NCBI GenBank assembly: GCA_030621805.1
Contig: JAUXGY010000092.1
Coordinates: 1 to 6,764 of the forward strand
DNA from: Kiritimatiellales bacterium
Lineage (GTDB): Bacteria > Verrucomicrobiota > Kiritimatiellia > Kiritimatiellales > Pontiellaceae
DNA: 6,764 nucleotides
Direction: 5' to 3'
Below are positions 1-5,574 of the stretch, one piece after another. The notes beneath the pieces are model-generated. The model saw only the letters and a program-made list of their open reading frames with translations, searched no databases and was not told the origin of the DNA. Position numbers and translations under genes: made by a program. How positions within the stretch are numbered: position 1 is the first letter of the stretch; each line of letters starts with the position of its first letter.

Positions 1-89
1 ATTCTGCCAATCCCGGGAATCAGCAAAAAACGTACGGCGCCAACAATGGCGGCCGCACTTAGCATTAGGATGGAGAGATCTTTAATCAT
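1..89 (-). CDS. N-terminus of an unidentified, probably membrane-anchored protein (partial)
   Basis: On the minus strand an ATG at 89-87 opens a frame that is still open at the window edge and gives 29 residues starting MIKDLSILMLSAAAIVGAVR. After a short charged start it is hydrophobic through about residue 27, which fits a signal anchor or first transmembrane helix. A GGACGG lies about ten bases before the ATG, but a much better AGGAGGG sits at 124-118, about 28 bases upstream, so the start is uncertain. The gene is divergent from the exported-protein operon at 208. I do not recognise the family from this short piece and assign no function. Confidence 0.5.
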   Translation of the reverse strand, partial: MIKDLSILMLSAAAIVGAVRFLLIPGIGR

Positions 90-207
90 GATTGTATCCG
101 TCCATTGGTATCGAATGCCCTCCTGTGAATCGAGCCAAAACACACAACGATCCCTTTAAGCAAAGAAAGCTCTTTTCGGAAAATAAGAAAAGCCGTATAA
201 TCATTGT
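90..207. promoter_or_regulatory. Divergent intergenic region with promoter elements
   Basis: This AT-rich spacer separates two divergently read genes and should hold the promoters of both. Visible are a strong Shine-Dalgarno-like AGGAGGG on the minus strand (124-118), a TATAAT on the plus strand (196-201), and a small inverted repeat, CTTTTC at 172-177 with GAAAAG at 187-192. The inverted repeat overlaps the place where a plus-strand -35 box would lie, so it could be an operator, though such short AT-rich arms can arise by chance. I see no convincing minus-strand -10/-35 pair. Confidence 0.4.
196..201 (+). promoter_or_regulatory. Candidate -10 box, probably for a leaderless transcript
   Basis: The hexamer TATAAT is a perfect match to the housekeeping -10 consensus. 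Its last base is six bases before the ATG at 208, so transcription would start on or next to the A of that ATG. No clear Shine-Dalgarno precedes 208, which fits a leaderless mRNA. The -35 region around 173-178 (TTTTCG) is weak. The motif is seen directly; its use as a promoter is inferred. Confidence 0.4.
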
Positions 208-1017
208 ATGTTTTCAGATTTAATAACAAATAGAACCGTAATCGGCATGGTCATTCTAATGGCGCTCCCTTTTCTTGCGATCGCACAAGAAACACACCTC
301 GACATCAAAGTTTCTGACCGCGTTGAAAACGATCTTTTCGGACCGATTAAAAAAGTGGTAACGGAATACAGCTACAACATGTCGGATCGAAACTACAAGG
401 AAGAGCGGATTTACGACGAACAGGGAAACATGCTCTCCTGGACCAAATGGGGGCCCAAGGATGAGATAACGCTTTTCGTCACAAACGCCTACAATGAAGC
501 TGGCTGCCACACCACCTACCGCGTGGAAAATGCAGGAAAAGGAGAAACCAACGAATACGAGGTCGTTATCAATGTTCCATCGCGTAAGATTGCCCTGAAC
601 AACTCCACATCGGGCGAAATTGAAATCCAGGAATACTCCCCTGCCAAATACCACATGGGCACCAAGCGCATGGATAAAAACAGGAAGCCGCTGTCGTACA
701 GCCAATATAAGCGCAGAGCCGATAATAAGGAGTTTCAGTATCTCTCCTATGACAAACGTAAGCGGATTAAATTTTCCATCGCCATCGACTGGAACGACGA
801 CAACCTGCAATCTAGAGAGCTCTATCACAACCGCGAAAGCGGCAGTAAACTACTCGAAGTTTTCGACTACCTTAAAACCGACCCATACGGAAACTGGGTT
901 CAGTGCCTGACCCAAGCATATAACCTAAAGGGTTCAAAAAAGGAAAAGGCGGGCGAAAAATTCTCAAAACGTACCCTAGAATACTTTGAAGACAACCCGA
1001 CGGAGAACGATTCATGA
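208..1017 (+). CDS. Exported protein of unknown function with YD-like motifs
   Basis: A 269-residue protein with an N-terminal signal peptide: Arg9, a hydrophobic core at about 11-25 and a signal peptidase I site A-I-A before Gln27. The mature part is polar and aromatic-rich, with short recurring Tyr-Asp/Asn-x-x-Gly-like motifs at IYDEQGN (68-74), AYNEAG (94-99), SYDKRKR (180-186) and TDPYGNW (224-230). These recall the beta-strand repeats of YD/RHS-like exported proteins, but the resemblance is loose and I would not call it a toxin. The start at 208 was chosen because it gives a charged n-region and fits the TATAAT at 196-201; an internal ATG at 247 is possible. The stop overlaps the next start (ATGA, 1014-1017), so it is probably co-translated with the protease gene and may be a partner or substrate of the proteases. 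No function is assigned. Confidence 0.8.
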   Translation: MFSDLITNRTVIGMVILMALPFLAIAQETHLDIKVSDRVENDLFGPIKKVVTEYSYNMSDRNYKEERIYDEQGNMLSWTKWGPKDEITLFVTNAYNEAGCHTTYRVENAGKGETNEYEVVINVPSRKIALNNSTSGEIEIQEYSPAKYHMGTKRMDKNRKPLSYSQYKRRADNKEFQYLSYDKRKRIKFSIAIDWNDDNLQSRELYHNRESGSKLLEVFDYLKTDPYGNWVQCLTQAYNLKGSKKEKAGEKFSKRTLEYFEDNPTENDS

Positions 1018-2123
1018 CCCAAATAAAGCCCCTGCGCTATTCACTCTTATTTCTTCTATTGGCATGCGGCGTCGCATTCGCCGAAAAAGAGGCTGAGGGA
1101 AAAGCGCTAAAAAAACAATTCTCCTATTCCTTCTCCGATATCCAGGACAACTTGGTTGTGATTGAACATGACATTGCCGTGGGGAGCGGGTTCGTTGCCA
1201 AAATGGGAGACCGTTACTATATCTTCACCAACCAGCATGTCATCATGGGCGGCAACCGCATCAAGTTCAAAACGGCATCCGGAAAGGTTCTGCGTCCCAA
1301 AAAGGTTGAACTCTCCACAACCCGGGATATCGCCCGGCTACTTCTCGATACCGACTCCGGGCTCGAACTCTCCGCTAGCCCCGAAATGGATGCTCCGGTT
1401 GGCGTATTCGGCAACAGCGACGGAGGCGGGGTCGCGACGGAACTCTACGGAACAGTCACGAGTGTCGGATCCGAGCTCGTCGAAGTTTCAGCCGACTTTG
1501 TTTCCGGGAACAGCGGAAGCCCCGTACTTAATCTCGATCAAGAGGTGATCGGCATCGCCAGCTTCGTGCGCTTTTCCACCGACCAAAAAACCAAGGACGA
1601 AGAAGAATCAAAAACCATAACCCGACGTTTTTGCTACCGCCTCGATGGGGTGCGATGGAAGGCCGTTAACTGGAAAAAATACAACGAGAAATACTGCGCG
1701 GCCTACCTAAAAAACAATGAGACCATCGATGAAATATTTGACCTCATATGGAGGTGGTTTAACAACACCTACACCAAGGTGCCAACCGAGAACCTCCCGG
1801 ATTCCGGGCTCCAGAAGTGGGCAAAAAACCACAACCAAGTGGTGAGCCGAATCGAACGCATATCCGGCGAGCGAATCACGCAACACCAGCTCGACAACAC
1901 CAATAAGCAAATCCGAAAGGATTTGATCGACAGTGCCAACGCCCTCTCCGACGTGTGCACAAGCCGGTCGCGAAAGATGCGTTTTTTGTCCGAGCAAAAG
2001 GAACTTTCAGGATTTCTACGCAATGAGTTTCTTCGCCTCTCCACGCGCCTCGACAATGCCAGTGAGCTACTCGATGGCTTCGCAAAGGAACTGGAAAGCT
2101 CTAACTATTTCCGCTTTAACTAG
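1014..2123 (+). CDS. Secreted trypsin-like serine protease, copy 1
   Basis: A 369-residue exported endopeptidase with a chymotrypsin/HtrA-type fold. The signal peptide can be read two ways: a lipobox-like L-L-A-C with Cys18, or signal peptidase I cleavage after A-F-A at residue 23. The protease domain spans about 35-190. The triad reads as His75 (TNQHV), Asp105 (TTRDIARLLL) and Ser167 (GNSGSP). No PDZ domain follows, unlike DegP/HtrA. Instead there is a charged linker (about 188-203), a conserved RRFCYR ... AVNW segment and a helical C-terminal domain of about 150 residues. Cys207 and Cys315 align with cysteines in copy 2, so a disulfide in the periplasm is possible. GGAG at 1002-1005 precedes the start, which overlaps the upstream stop by four bases. 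The family is clear; the substrate is unknown. Confidence 0.9.
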   Translation: MTQIKPLRYSLLFLLLACGVAFAEKEAEGKALKKQFSYSFSDIQDNLVVIEHDIAVGSGFVAKMGDRYYIFTNQHVIMGGNRIKFKTASGKVLRPKKVELSTTRDIARLLLDTDSGLELSASPEMDAPVGVFGNSDGGGVATELYGTVTSVGSELVEVSADFVSGNSGSPVLNLDQEVIGIASFVRFSTDQKTKDEEESKTITRRFCYRLDGVRWKAVNWKKYNEKYCAAYLKNNETIDEIFDLIWRWFNNTYTKVPTENLPDSGLQKWAKNHNQVVSRIERISGERITQHQLDNTNKQIRKDLIDSANALSDVCTSRSRKMRFLSEQKELSGFLRNEFLRLSTRLDNASELLDGFAKELESSNYFRFN

Positions 2124-2130
2124 CCCCTCC

Positions 2131-2134
2131 GGAG
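2131..2134 (+). promoter_or_regulatory. Ribosome binding site fixing the start of protease copy 2
   Basis: GGAG lies eight bases before the ATG at 2143 and after the TAG stop of copy 1 at 2121-2123. Copy 1 has the same GGAG at the same spacing. This picks 2143 over the far upstream in-frame ATG at 1933, which would add 70 residues in another frame of copy 1 and bury the signal peptide. Confidence 0.75.
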
Positions 2135-2142
2135 CCCCCTTC

Positions 2143-3255
2143 ATGAAAAAACCCAACCCCACACACTATCTCCTCTTCCTCTTGCTGGCCTGTGCCTCCA
2201 CATTTGCCGAGCAGACCGATCATGAAAAACAGAAGGACGAGGAGCGCAAAAAGGAAGAGGCCGCCGAAAAAAGCCTCGAAAAATCAAACCTCATCAAGAA
2301 AGAGTTCTCCTACTCGTTCAACGACATCCGCAACCACTTGGTTATCATTGAACACGAGAACGGAACAGGGAGTGGGTTCGTCGCCAAGATGGGGGATCAC
2401 TACTACATCTTCACCAACCAACACGTGCTTTTAGGAGCCGAAAAGATCCGCTTCAAAAGTATTTCGGGAAAACAACTGCGCCCAAAAAAAGTTGAGCTTT
2501 CTGCAACGCGAGACATGGCTCGATTGCTCCTCGACACCGATGCGGGGTTAAAGGTCTCCAACCGCATTGAAATGGAGGCTCCCGTCGGTGTGTTTGGCAA
2601 CAGCGACGGTGCCGGCGTGGCCACAGAACTCTATGGAAGAATCAACGGAATCGGCGGCGATCTAGTCGAGGTGTCCGCCGACTTTGTTTCCGGCAACAGC
2701 GGAAGTCCCGTGCTCAACCTAGAGCAAGAGGTAATTGGCATTGCAAGCTATGTGCGCTTTTCAGGCAACAGCCGAAGCAAGGAAGGCACCCAGTTCGAGA
2801 ACAAGACCCGGCGCTTCTGCTACCGCATCACAGACTCGGACTGGGTCGCGGTCAACTGGGGACAATATAATAAAAAGTATGGTGCGGCCTACTTTAGAAA
2901 CGAACAGTTCATTGAATGTCTGGGGACGATCTACTCCGGATGGAAAAATAATCGCTCAAACAGGGTGGATCTGGATGACAACGCCGATCGCCGGATTCTG
3001 TCTTGGGCTCAATCATACAACAAAATGAGAGAAAGACACTACCACTCAAATAAGTTTAGGGAGGAGTATACGAGAAGCCTCAGCAAGCTAGCAGGCCTCT
3101 GCAGGGTTGAAGCTCAAAACATCGAGAAGCTTCTCCGTTCCAAAGATAAACATCTGACTGATTTTCTGTCTGACGAATTTAATAGACAAGCTCGAACCAT
3201 TGGTGCCTATGAAGACCTAAGCACCTATGTTAGCAACTTAACGGCCCATCGGTAA
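2143..3255 (+). CDS. Secreted trypsin-like serine protease, copy 2
   Basis: A 370-residue tandem paralogue of the preceding gene, 19 bases downstream and surely in the same operon. The signal peptide again allows both a lipobox-like L-L-A-C (Cys17) and cleavage after T-F-A at 22. A Glu/Lys-rich helix (about 24-53), longer than in copy 1, separates it from the protease domain (about 54-208). The triad is His94 (TNQHV), Asp124 (ATRDMARLLL) and Ser186 (GNSGSP). By hand alignment the roughly 153-residue catalytic region is about three quarters identical to copy 1, whereas the C-terminal domain is recognisable but much more diverged. RRFCYR (Cys225) and Cys320 are conserved. Base composition falls from about 55-60% GC in sampled catalytic-domain lines to about 45% over the last 360 bases. 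The end overlaps the convergent mqnA end by 26 bases. It is probably a periplasmic or outer-surface protease of unknown substrate. Confidence 0.9.
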   Translation: MKKPNPTHYLLFLLLACASTFAEQTDHEKQKDEERKKEEAAEKSLEKSNLIKKEFSYSFNDIRNHLVIIEHENGTGSGFVAKMGDHYYIFTNQHVLLGAEKIRFKSISGKQLRPKKVELSATRDMARLLLDTDAGLKVSNRIEMEAPVGVFGNSDGAGVATELYGRINGIGGDLVEVSADFVSGNSGSPVLNLEQEVIGIASYVRFSGNSRSKEGTQFENKTRRFCYRITDSDWVAVNWGQYNKKYGAAYFRNEQFIECLGTIYSGWKNNRSNRVDLDDNADRRILSWAQSYNKMRERHYHSNKFREEYTRSLSKLAGLCRVEAQNIEKLLRSKDKHLTDFLSDEFNRQARTIGAYEDLSTYVSNLTAHR

Positions 3256-3973
3256 TCAGCATCCGAAACTCCGTCAACCCCTCGATATCCCGAGCATCCA
3301 GTTCGTAGTGAATCGAATGGCTAAGATAGTCGAGCCAGAAGGTCGGGGCATTTCCAAATTCATCCGCGTACCGTGCAACAATATTTTCAAGTGATTCGAT
3401 GCCGGCCTTGTACGCCTGCTGCGCAATTTTTGTGACCATTTCAATTTCGGGAAAATCCCTACGCACCGCCTATACTGCAAAGACGAATGGCAGTCCGGTC
3501 ATCGCCTTCCACGCTTCCGCCAGATCGATATCGCCCGCTGGTGCCGGACAGGAAAGAAGCGCGCGGTCGCCAATCACCACCACGGCATCCGCGTTGCTTT
3601 TAGCCCTTTCGACGGAACAACCATAGTGCTTTTTCAGCAGGAGCTCGGCCAGTGCGTTAGAAGTGGCCGAGGCCGGATCGCGTTCAACAGTTTTTATTTC
3701 ACGGACGGGCACATTGCACTTCAGCAAGACACTCTTCACCGGCCCATCCGCCGCAACACCCAATCCTTCGAGCATCACAAGTTCAGGGTGGTTGAATAAA
3801 TGAACCACAGGAACAAGTGCCACATCGGCCCGACCCGCATTGAGATCAGCAACCAGCTGGGATGGATGATCGTTGATCACCCGAACGCGCGAATCCACCT
3901 CCATCAGTTTATCCACCAACGGGGCCGAGTTACTATACGGCGCTCCGGCAAAAATAAACTTCTCCTCGCTCAT
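3230..3973 (-). pseudogene. mqnA: mqnA, chorismate dehydratase, interrupted by an in-frame amber codon
   Basis: MqnA removes water from chorismate to give 3-[(1-carboxyvinyl)oxy]benzoate, the entry step of futalosine menaquinone synthesis in the cytosol. The frame has 247 codon positions, slightly short for the family. Visible family features are YSNSAPL (13-19), the RADVALVPV segment (48-56), ADGPVKSVLL (75-84), ASATSNAL (101-108) and GLPFVFAV (160-167). Codon 168 is TAG (3472-3470), where the family normally continues F-A-V-W, so TGG to TAG is the likely change. The same frame then continues without a further lesion for 79 codons with typical C-terminal residues (LDYLSHSIHYEL, EGL) to a TAA. 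The start overlaps the ubiE stop by four bases. It may be a recent nonsense mutation, a sequencing error or a suppressed codon. A truncated 167-residue product would lack the last third of the fold. Confidence 0.85.
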
Positions 3974-4701
3974 ACCGCCGCCTGCTTTCTTCCCGAAAAG
4001 ATGGAGACGCTTCCGAAGGTCAACGGAGAGCAGTGCACCTCCACAAACCCGGCTTCAGTGAACATATCCATCACAACCTCCGGTTTCGGAAAATTCTCGA
4101 TCGAATCCATGAGATATTTATAAGCCGCCCCGCCTCCCAGTATTTTTCCAATTACAGGCACCCATGGTGTATAGAGGCGGTAGCCCAACCGAACCAGCGG
4201 ATTGGATGGATAGGTGGCTTCAAGGATCACCAACTTCCCGCCCGGCTTGAGCACCCTCAGCATTTCTTCCAGCGCTTTTTGCCGGCGCTCAATATTACGA
4301 AAGCAAAAGCCCGAAACAATCCCGTCGAACGTTTCGCTGCCCATAGGCAAGTCCAACGCATCGGCCGTCAAAAACGATACTGCATCGCCCACGCCCCGCT
4401 TTGCCGCCTTGCTGCGGGCAATCTCCAGCATTTGTTCAGCAGGATCAATTCCATCGACCAGCACATTGGCCGACTGATCCAATATCTCGAAAACCAGATC
4501 CCCCGTTCCCGTACCGATGTCGAGATAGCGCCCGCCGCGAAACGGACAGAGCTCCTTAATGGTCTTCCGGCGCCACCCTTTGTCCATCCCCATGGAAATC
4601 GCGCGATTTGCCGCATCATAGTTCTTCGCGATGCGGTCAAACATCGCTCGGTTTTCCTCGGCGGAAATTAGCGTGTCTCGATCTGGATTCTGTTCAGCCA
4701 T
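3970..4701 (-). CDS. ubiE: Demethylmenaquinone C-methyltransferase (UbiE/MenG)
   Basis: A 243-residue SAM-dependent methyltransferase, close to the 251 residues of E. coli UbiE, that adds the ring methyl group in the last step of menaquinone synthesis. MFDRIAKNYDAANRAISMG (20-38) corresponds to the UbiE N-terminal signature. YLDIGTGTGD (59-68) is the glycine-rich SAM motif, GIDPAEQML (84-92) the acidic loop, TADALDLP (112-119) the next SAM-binding segment, and RVLKPGGKLVILEAT (149-163) the second family signature with Thr for the usual Ser. The ATG at 4701 was chosen because UbiE proteins begin just before this motif; the upstream extension to 4830 lies in another frame of the GxxExxY gene. 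The ten bases before the ATG (GATATTTTTT) hold no ribosome binding site, so translation may depend on coupling to the preceding stop at 4710. The stop overlaps the mqnA start. Confidence 0.93.
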   Translation of the reverse strand: MAEQNPDRDTLISAEENRAMFDRIAKNYDAANRAISMGMDKGWRRKTIKELCPFRGGRYLDIGTGTGDLVFEILDQSANVLVDGIDPAEQMLEIARSKAAKRGVGDAVSFLTADALDLPMGSETFDGIVSGFCFRNIERRQKALEEMLRVLKPGGKLVILEATYPSNPLVRLGYRLYTPWVPVIGKILGGGAAYKYLMDSIENFPKPEVVMDMFTEAGFVEVHCSPLTFGSVSIFSGRKQAAV

Positions 4702-4709
4702 AAAAAATA

Positions 4710-5537
4710 TCAGCAACGGATTAATAGAAAGCAACGGATAACCTTCCAAATGCAAACACCCCTCAACAGAAGAACCTGCTTTCCGAAATTTATAAGTAAA
4801 CCTCTTTCGATCTTCAATTGCTTCATACAACTTTGCACCCGTGCCAAATCAACCGAACTTGTGCTGTCGAGCATGGCACTTGTACGCACAACAAAACCCG
4901 AATCCACCAATAGGCAATCCGATTCCCGTTCCCCAAGATCAGTCTCTTCATATTGAAGCCCCACAACAGCATTGCGAACATCCAATCCTTGGAATTGCAT
5001 CTCGCATCGCACAAGTTTTTCACATGTATTCCTGCTATACCCCAAACCATAACTATCGAGAATATACGAGCAAGCGGCTAAAACCACCTCCATCGCACGC
5101 GGACATTTCGACTTCAATTCCTCATATTTCCCGGCGGTTTCCAATTTTGAAGTTTTTGGCGTATAAGGAACCCGCCTAAAGTGAAAATGGTCTGCCCCAA
5201 AATTCATCAACATCCCCAAATCCTTTTCCCAAAACTTCAGATAGCTTATTAATTGAGTATAGTGCTCAGGCGCAAAATCAGTTCGGATATGCTTAAGTTC
5301 GAGTACAACCTTGTCCTCAATAATGATATCCAACTCAAACCGGTCAACGCATTGATTCCGATGCATAAGGGATCCACGCAAATGGCTGACGGCTCTCAAT
5401 CCCTTATTGGCAAGGGCAACCATCATTGCTCGGTGGTAATCCCATTCATTCCAGCCAGGGCCTACCGAATTATAAACATCCATTCCTGCCCCTATAATGA
5501 GTCTGGTAATATCCTCATGTAACAAATTTCCCTTCAT
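4710..5537 (-). CDS. Double-domain GxxExxY family protein (PD-(D/E)XK nuclease-like)
   Basis: A 275-residue protein made of two GxxExxY units, whereas typical family members are single units of about 130 residues. Unit 1 (about 1-130) has the signature G28-W-N-E31-W-D-Y34, then FELD (D70), VVLELK (E80, K82) and YTQLISYLK (Q95), which together look like a PD-(D/E)XK nuclease core. Unit 2 (about 148-262) follows the same pattern, including a matching NFG at 250-252, but reads G166-Y-S-R169-N-T-C172, keeps D207, and has R218, S220 and R233 where E80, K82 and Q95 stand. It is probably catalytically dead. The last nine residues, IRCFLLIRC, are encoded by an inverted repeat and the TGA begins on its last base. 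Sampled GC is about 43%, against about 58% in the ubiD neighbour. The cellular role of this family is not established; the nuclease reading is an inference from motifs. Confidence 0.85.
   Translation of the reverse strand: MKGNLLHEDITRLIIGAGMDVYNSVGPGWNEWDYHRAMMVALANKGLRAVSHLRGSLMHRNQCVDRFELDIIIEDKVVLELKHIRTDFAPEHYTQLISYLKFWEKDLGMLMNFGADHFHFRRVPYTPKTSKLETAGKYEELKSKCPRAMEVVLAACSYILDSYGLGYSRNTCEKLVRCEMQFQGLDVRNAVVGLQYEETDLGERESDCLLVDSGFVVRTSAMLDSTSSVDLARVQSCMKQLKIERGLLINFGKQVLLLRGVCIWKVIRCFLLIRC
4712..4739 (+). repeat. 28-base inverted repeat, ubiE-side copy
   Basis: This copy consists of AGCAACGGAT, an eight-base spacer (TAATAGAA with its neighbours) and a second AGCAACGGAT at 4730-4739. Its reverse complement matches 5547-5574 at 27 of 28 positions. 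The match ends sharply on both sides. On the minus strand it is translated as the C-terminus of the GxxExxY protein and ends ten bases before the ubiE start. Confidence 0.9.
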
Positions 5538-5546
5538 CTCATTCCC

Positions 5547-5574
5547 ATCCGTTGCTTCCTATTAATCCGTTGCT
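5547..5574 (-). repeat. 28-base inverted repeat, ubiD-side copy
   Basis: Read on the plus strand this is ATCCGTTGCT, an eight-base spacer and a second ATCCGTTGCT at 5565-5574, so the two 10-base words recur with a period of 18. It is the inverted partner of 4712-4739 with one mismatch in the spacer. Its outer two bases form part of the TAG stop of the UbiD-family gene, and its inner end is nine bases from the ATG of the GxxExxY gene. Those nine bases include GGGAATGAG, the likely ribosome binding site. Confidence 0.9.

Larger units (their letters stand above)
4712..5574 (-). mobile_element. Putative inserted cassette: GxxExxY gene between inverted repeats
   Basis: An 863-base segment with near-perfect 28-base terminal inverted repeats and one gene. 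It lies exactly between the stop of the UbiD-family gene and the start of ubiE, inside an otherwise compact operon, and is lower in GC than the flanking genes. It encodes no transposase or integrase, so any movement would need an outside enzyme or the encoded nuclease-like protein. No target-site duplication is visible (flanks read GGGGTTT and GATATTTTTT on the minus strand). The repeats and position are seen directly; mobility is inferred. Confidence 0.6.

Noticed and set aside
1933..2142. 70-codon upstream extension of protease copy 2
   Set aside because: It lies in another frame of copy 1, would bury a good signal peptide, and GGAG at 2131-2134 marks the start at 2143.
3281..3296. Short CTCG...CGAG hairpin near the convergent gene ends as a terminator
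   Set aside because: The stem is only four pairs, there is no T-run, and it lies inside the mqnA coding sequence.
3230..3466. Separate small gene starting at a GTG after the mqnA amber codon
   Set aside because: It is in the same frame as mqnA, matches the MqnA C-terminus and has no spaced ribosome binding site, so it is the broken remainder.
3470..3472. Pyrrolysine or programmed amber readthrough in mqnA
   Set aside because: TAG serves as the normal stop for two neighbouring genes, the following bases (GCGGTG) do not match known readthrough contexts, and a tryptophan fits the position. Mutation or sequencing error is simpler.
3588..3600. ATCCGCGTTGCTTTT in mqnA as another copy of the cassette repeat
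   Set aside because: It has two extra bases in the word, no second word at the 18-base period, and reads as ordinary mqnA codons.
4033..4671. Plus-strand open frame of 212 codons opposite ubiE
   Set aside because: It is antisense to an unmistakable methyltransferase and has no signal, motif or ribosome binding site of its own.
4702..4830. 43-codon upstream extension of ubiE
   Set aside because: UbiE proteins begin near MAEQN-type starts just before the FDRIAxxYD motif. The extension is out of frame with the GxxExxY gene and passes through the inverted repeat.
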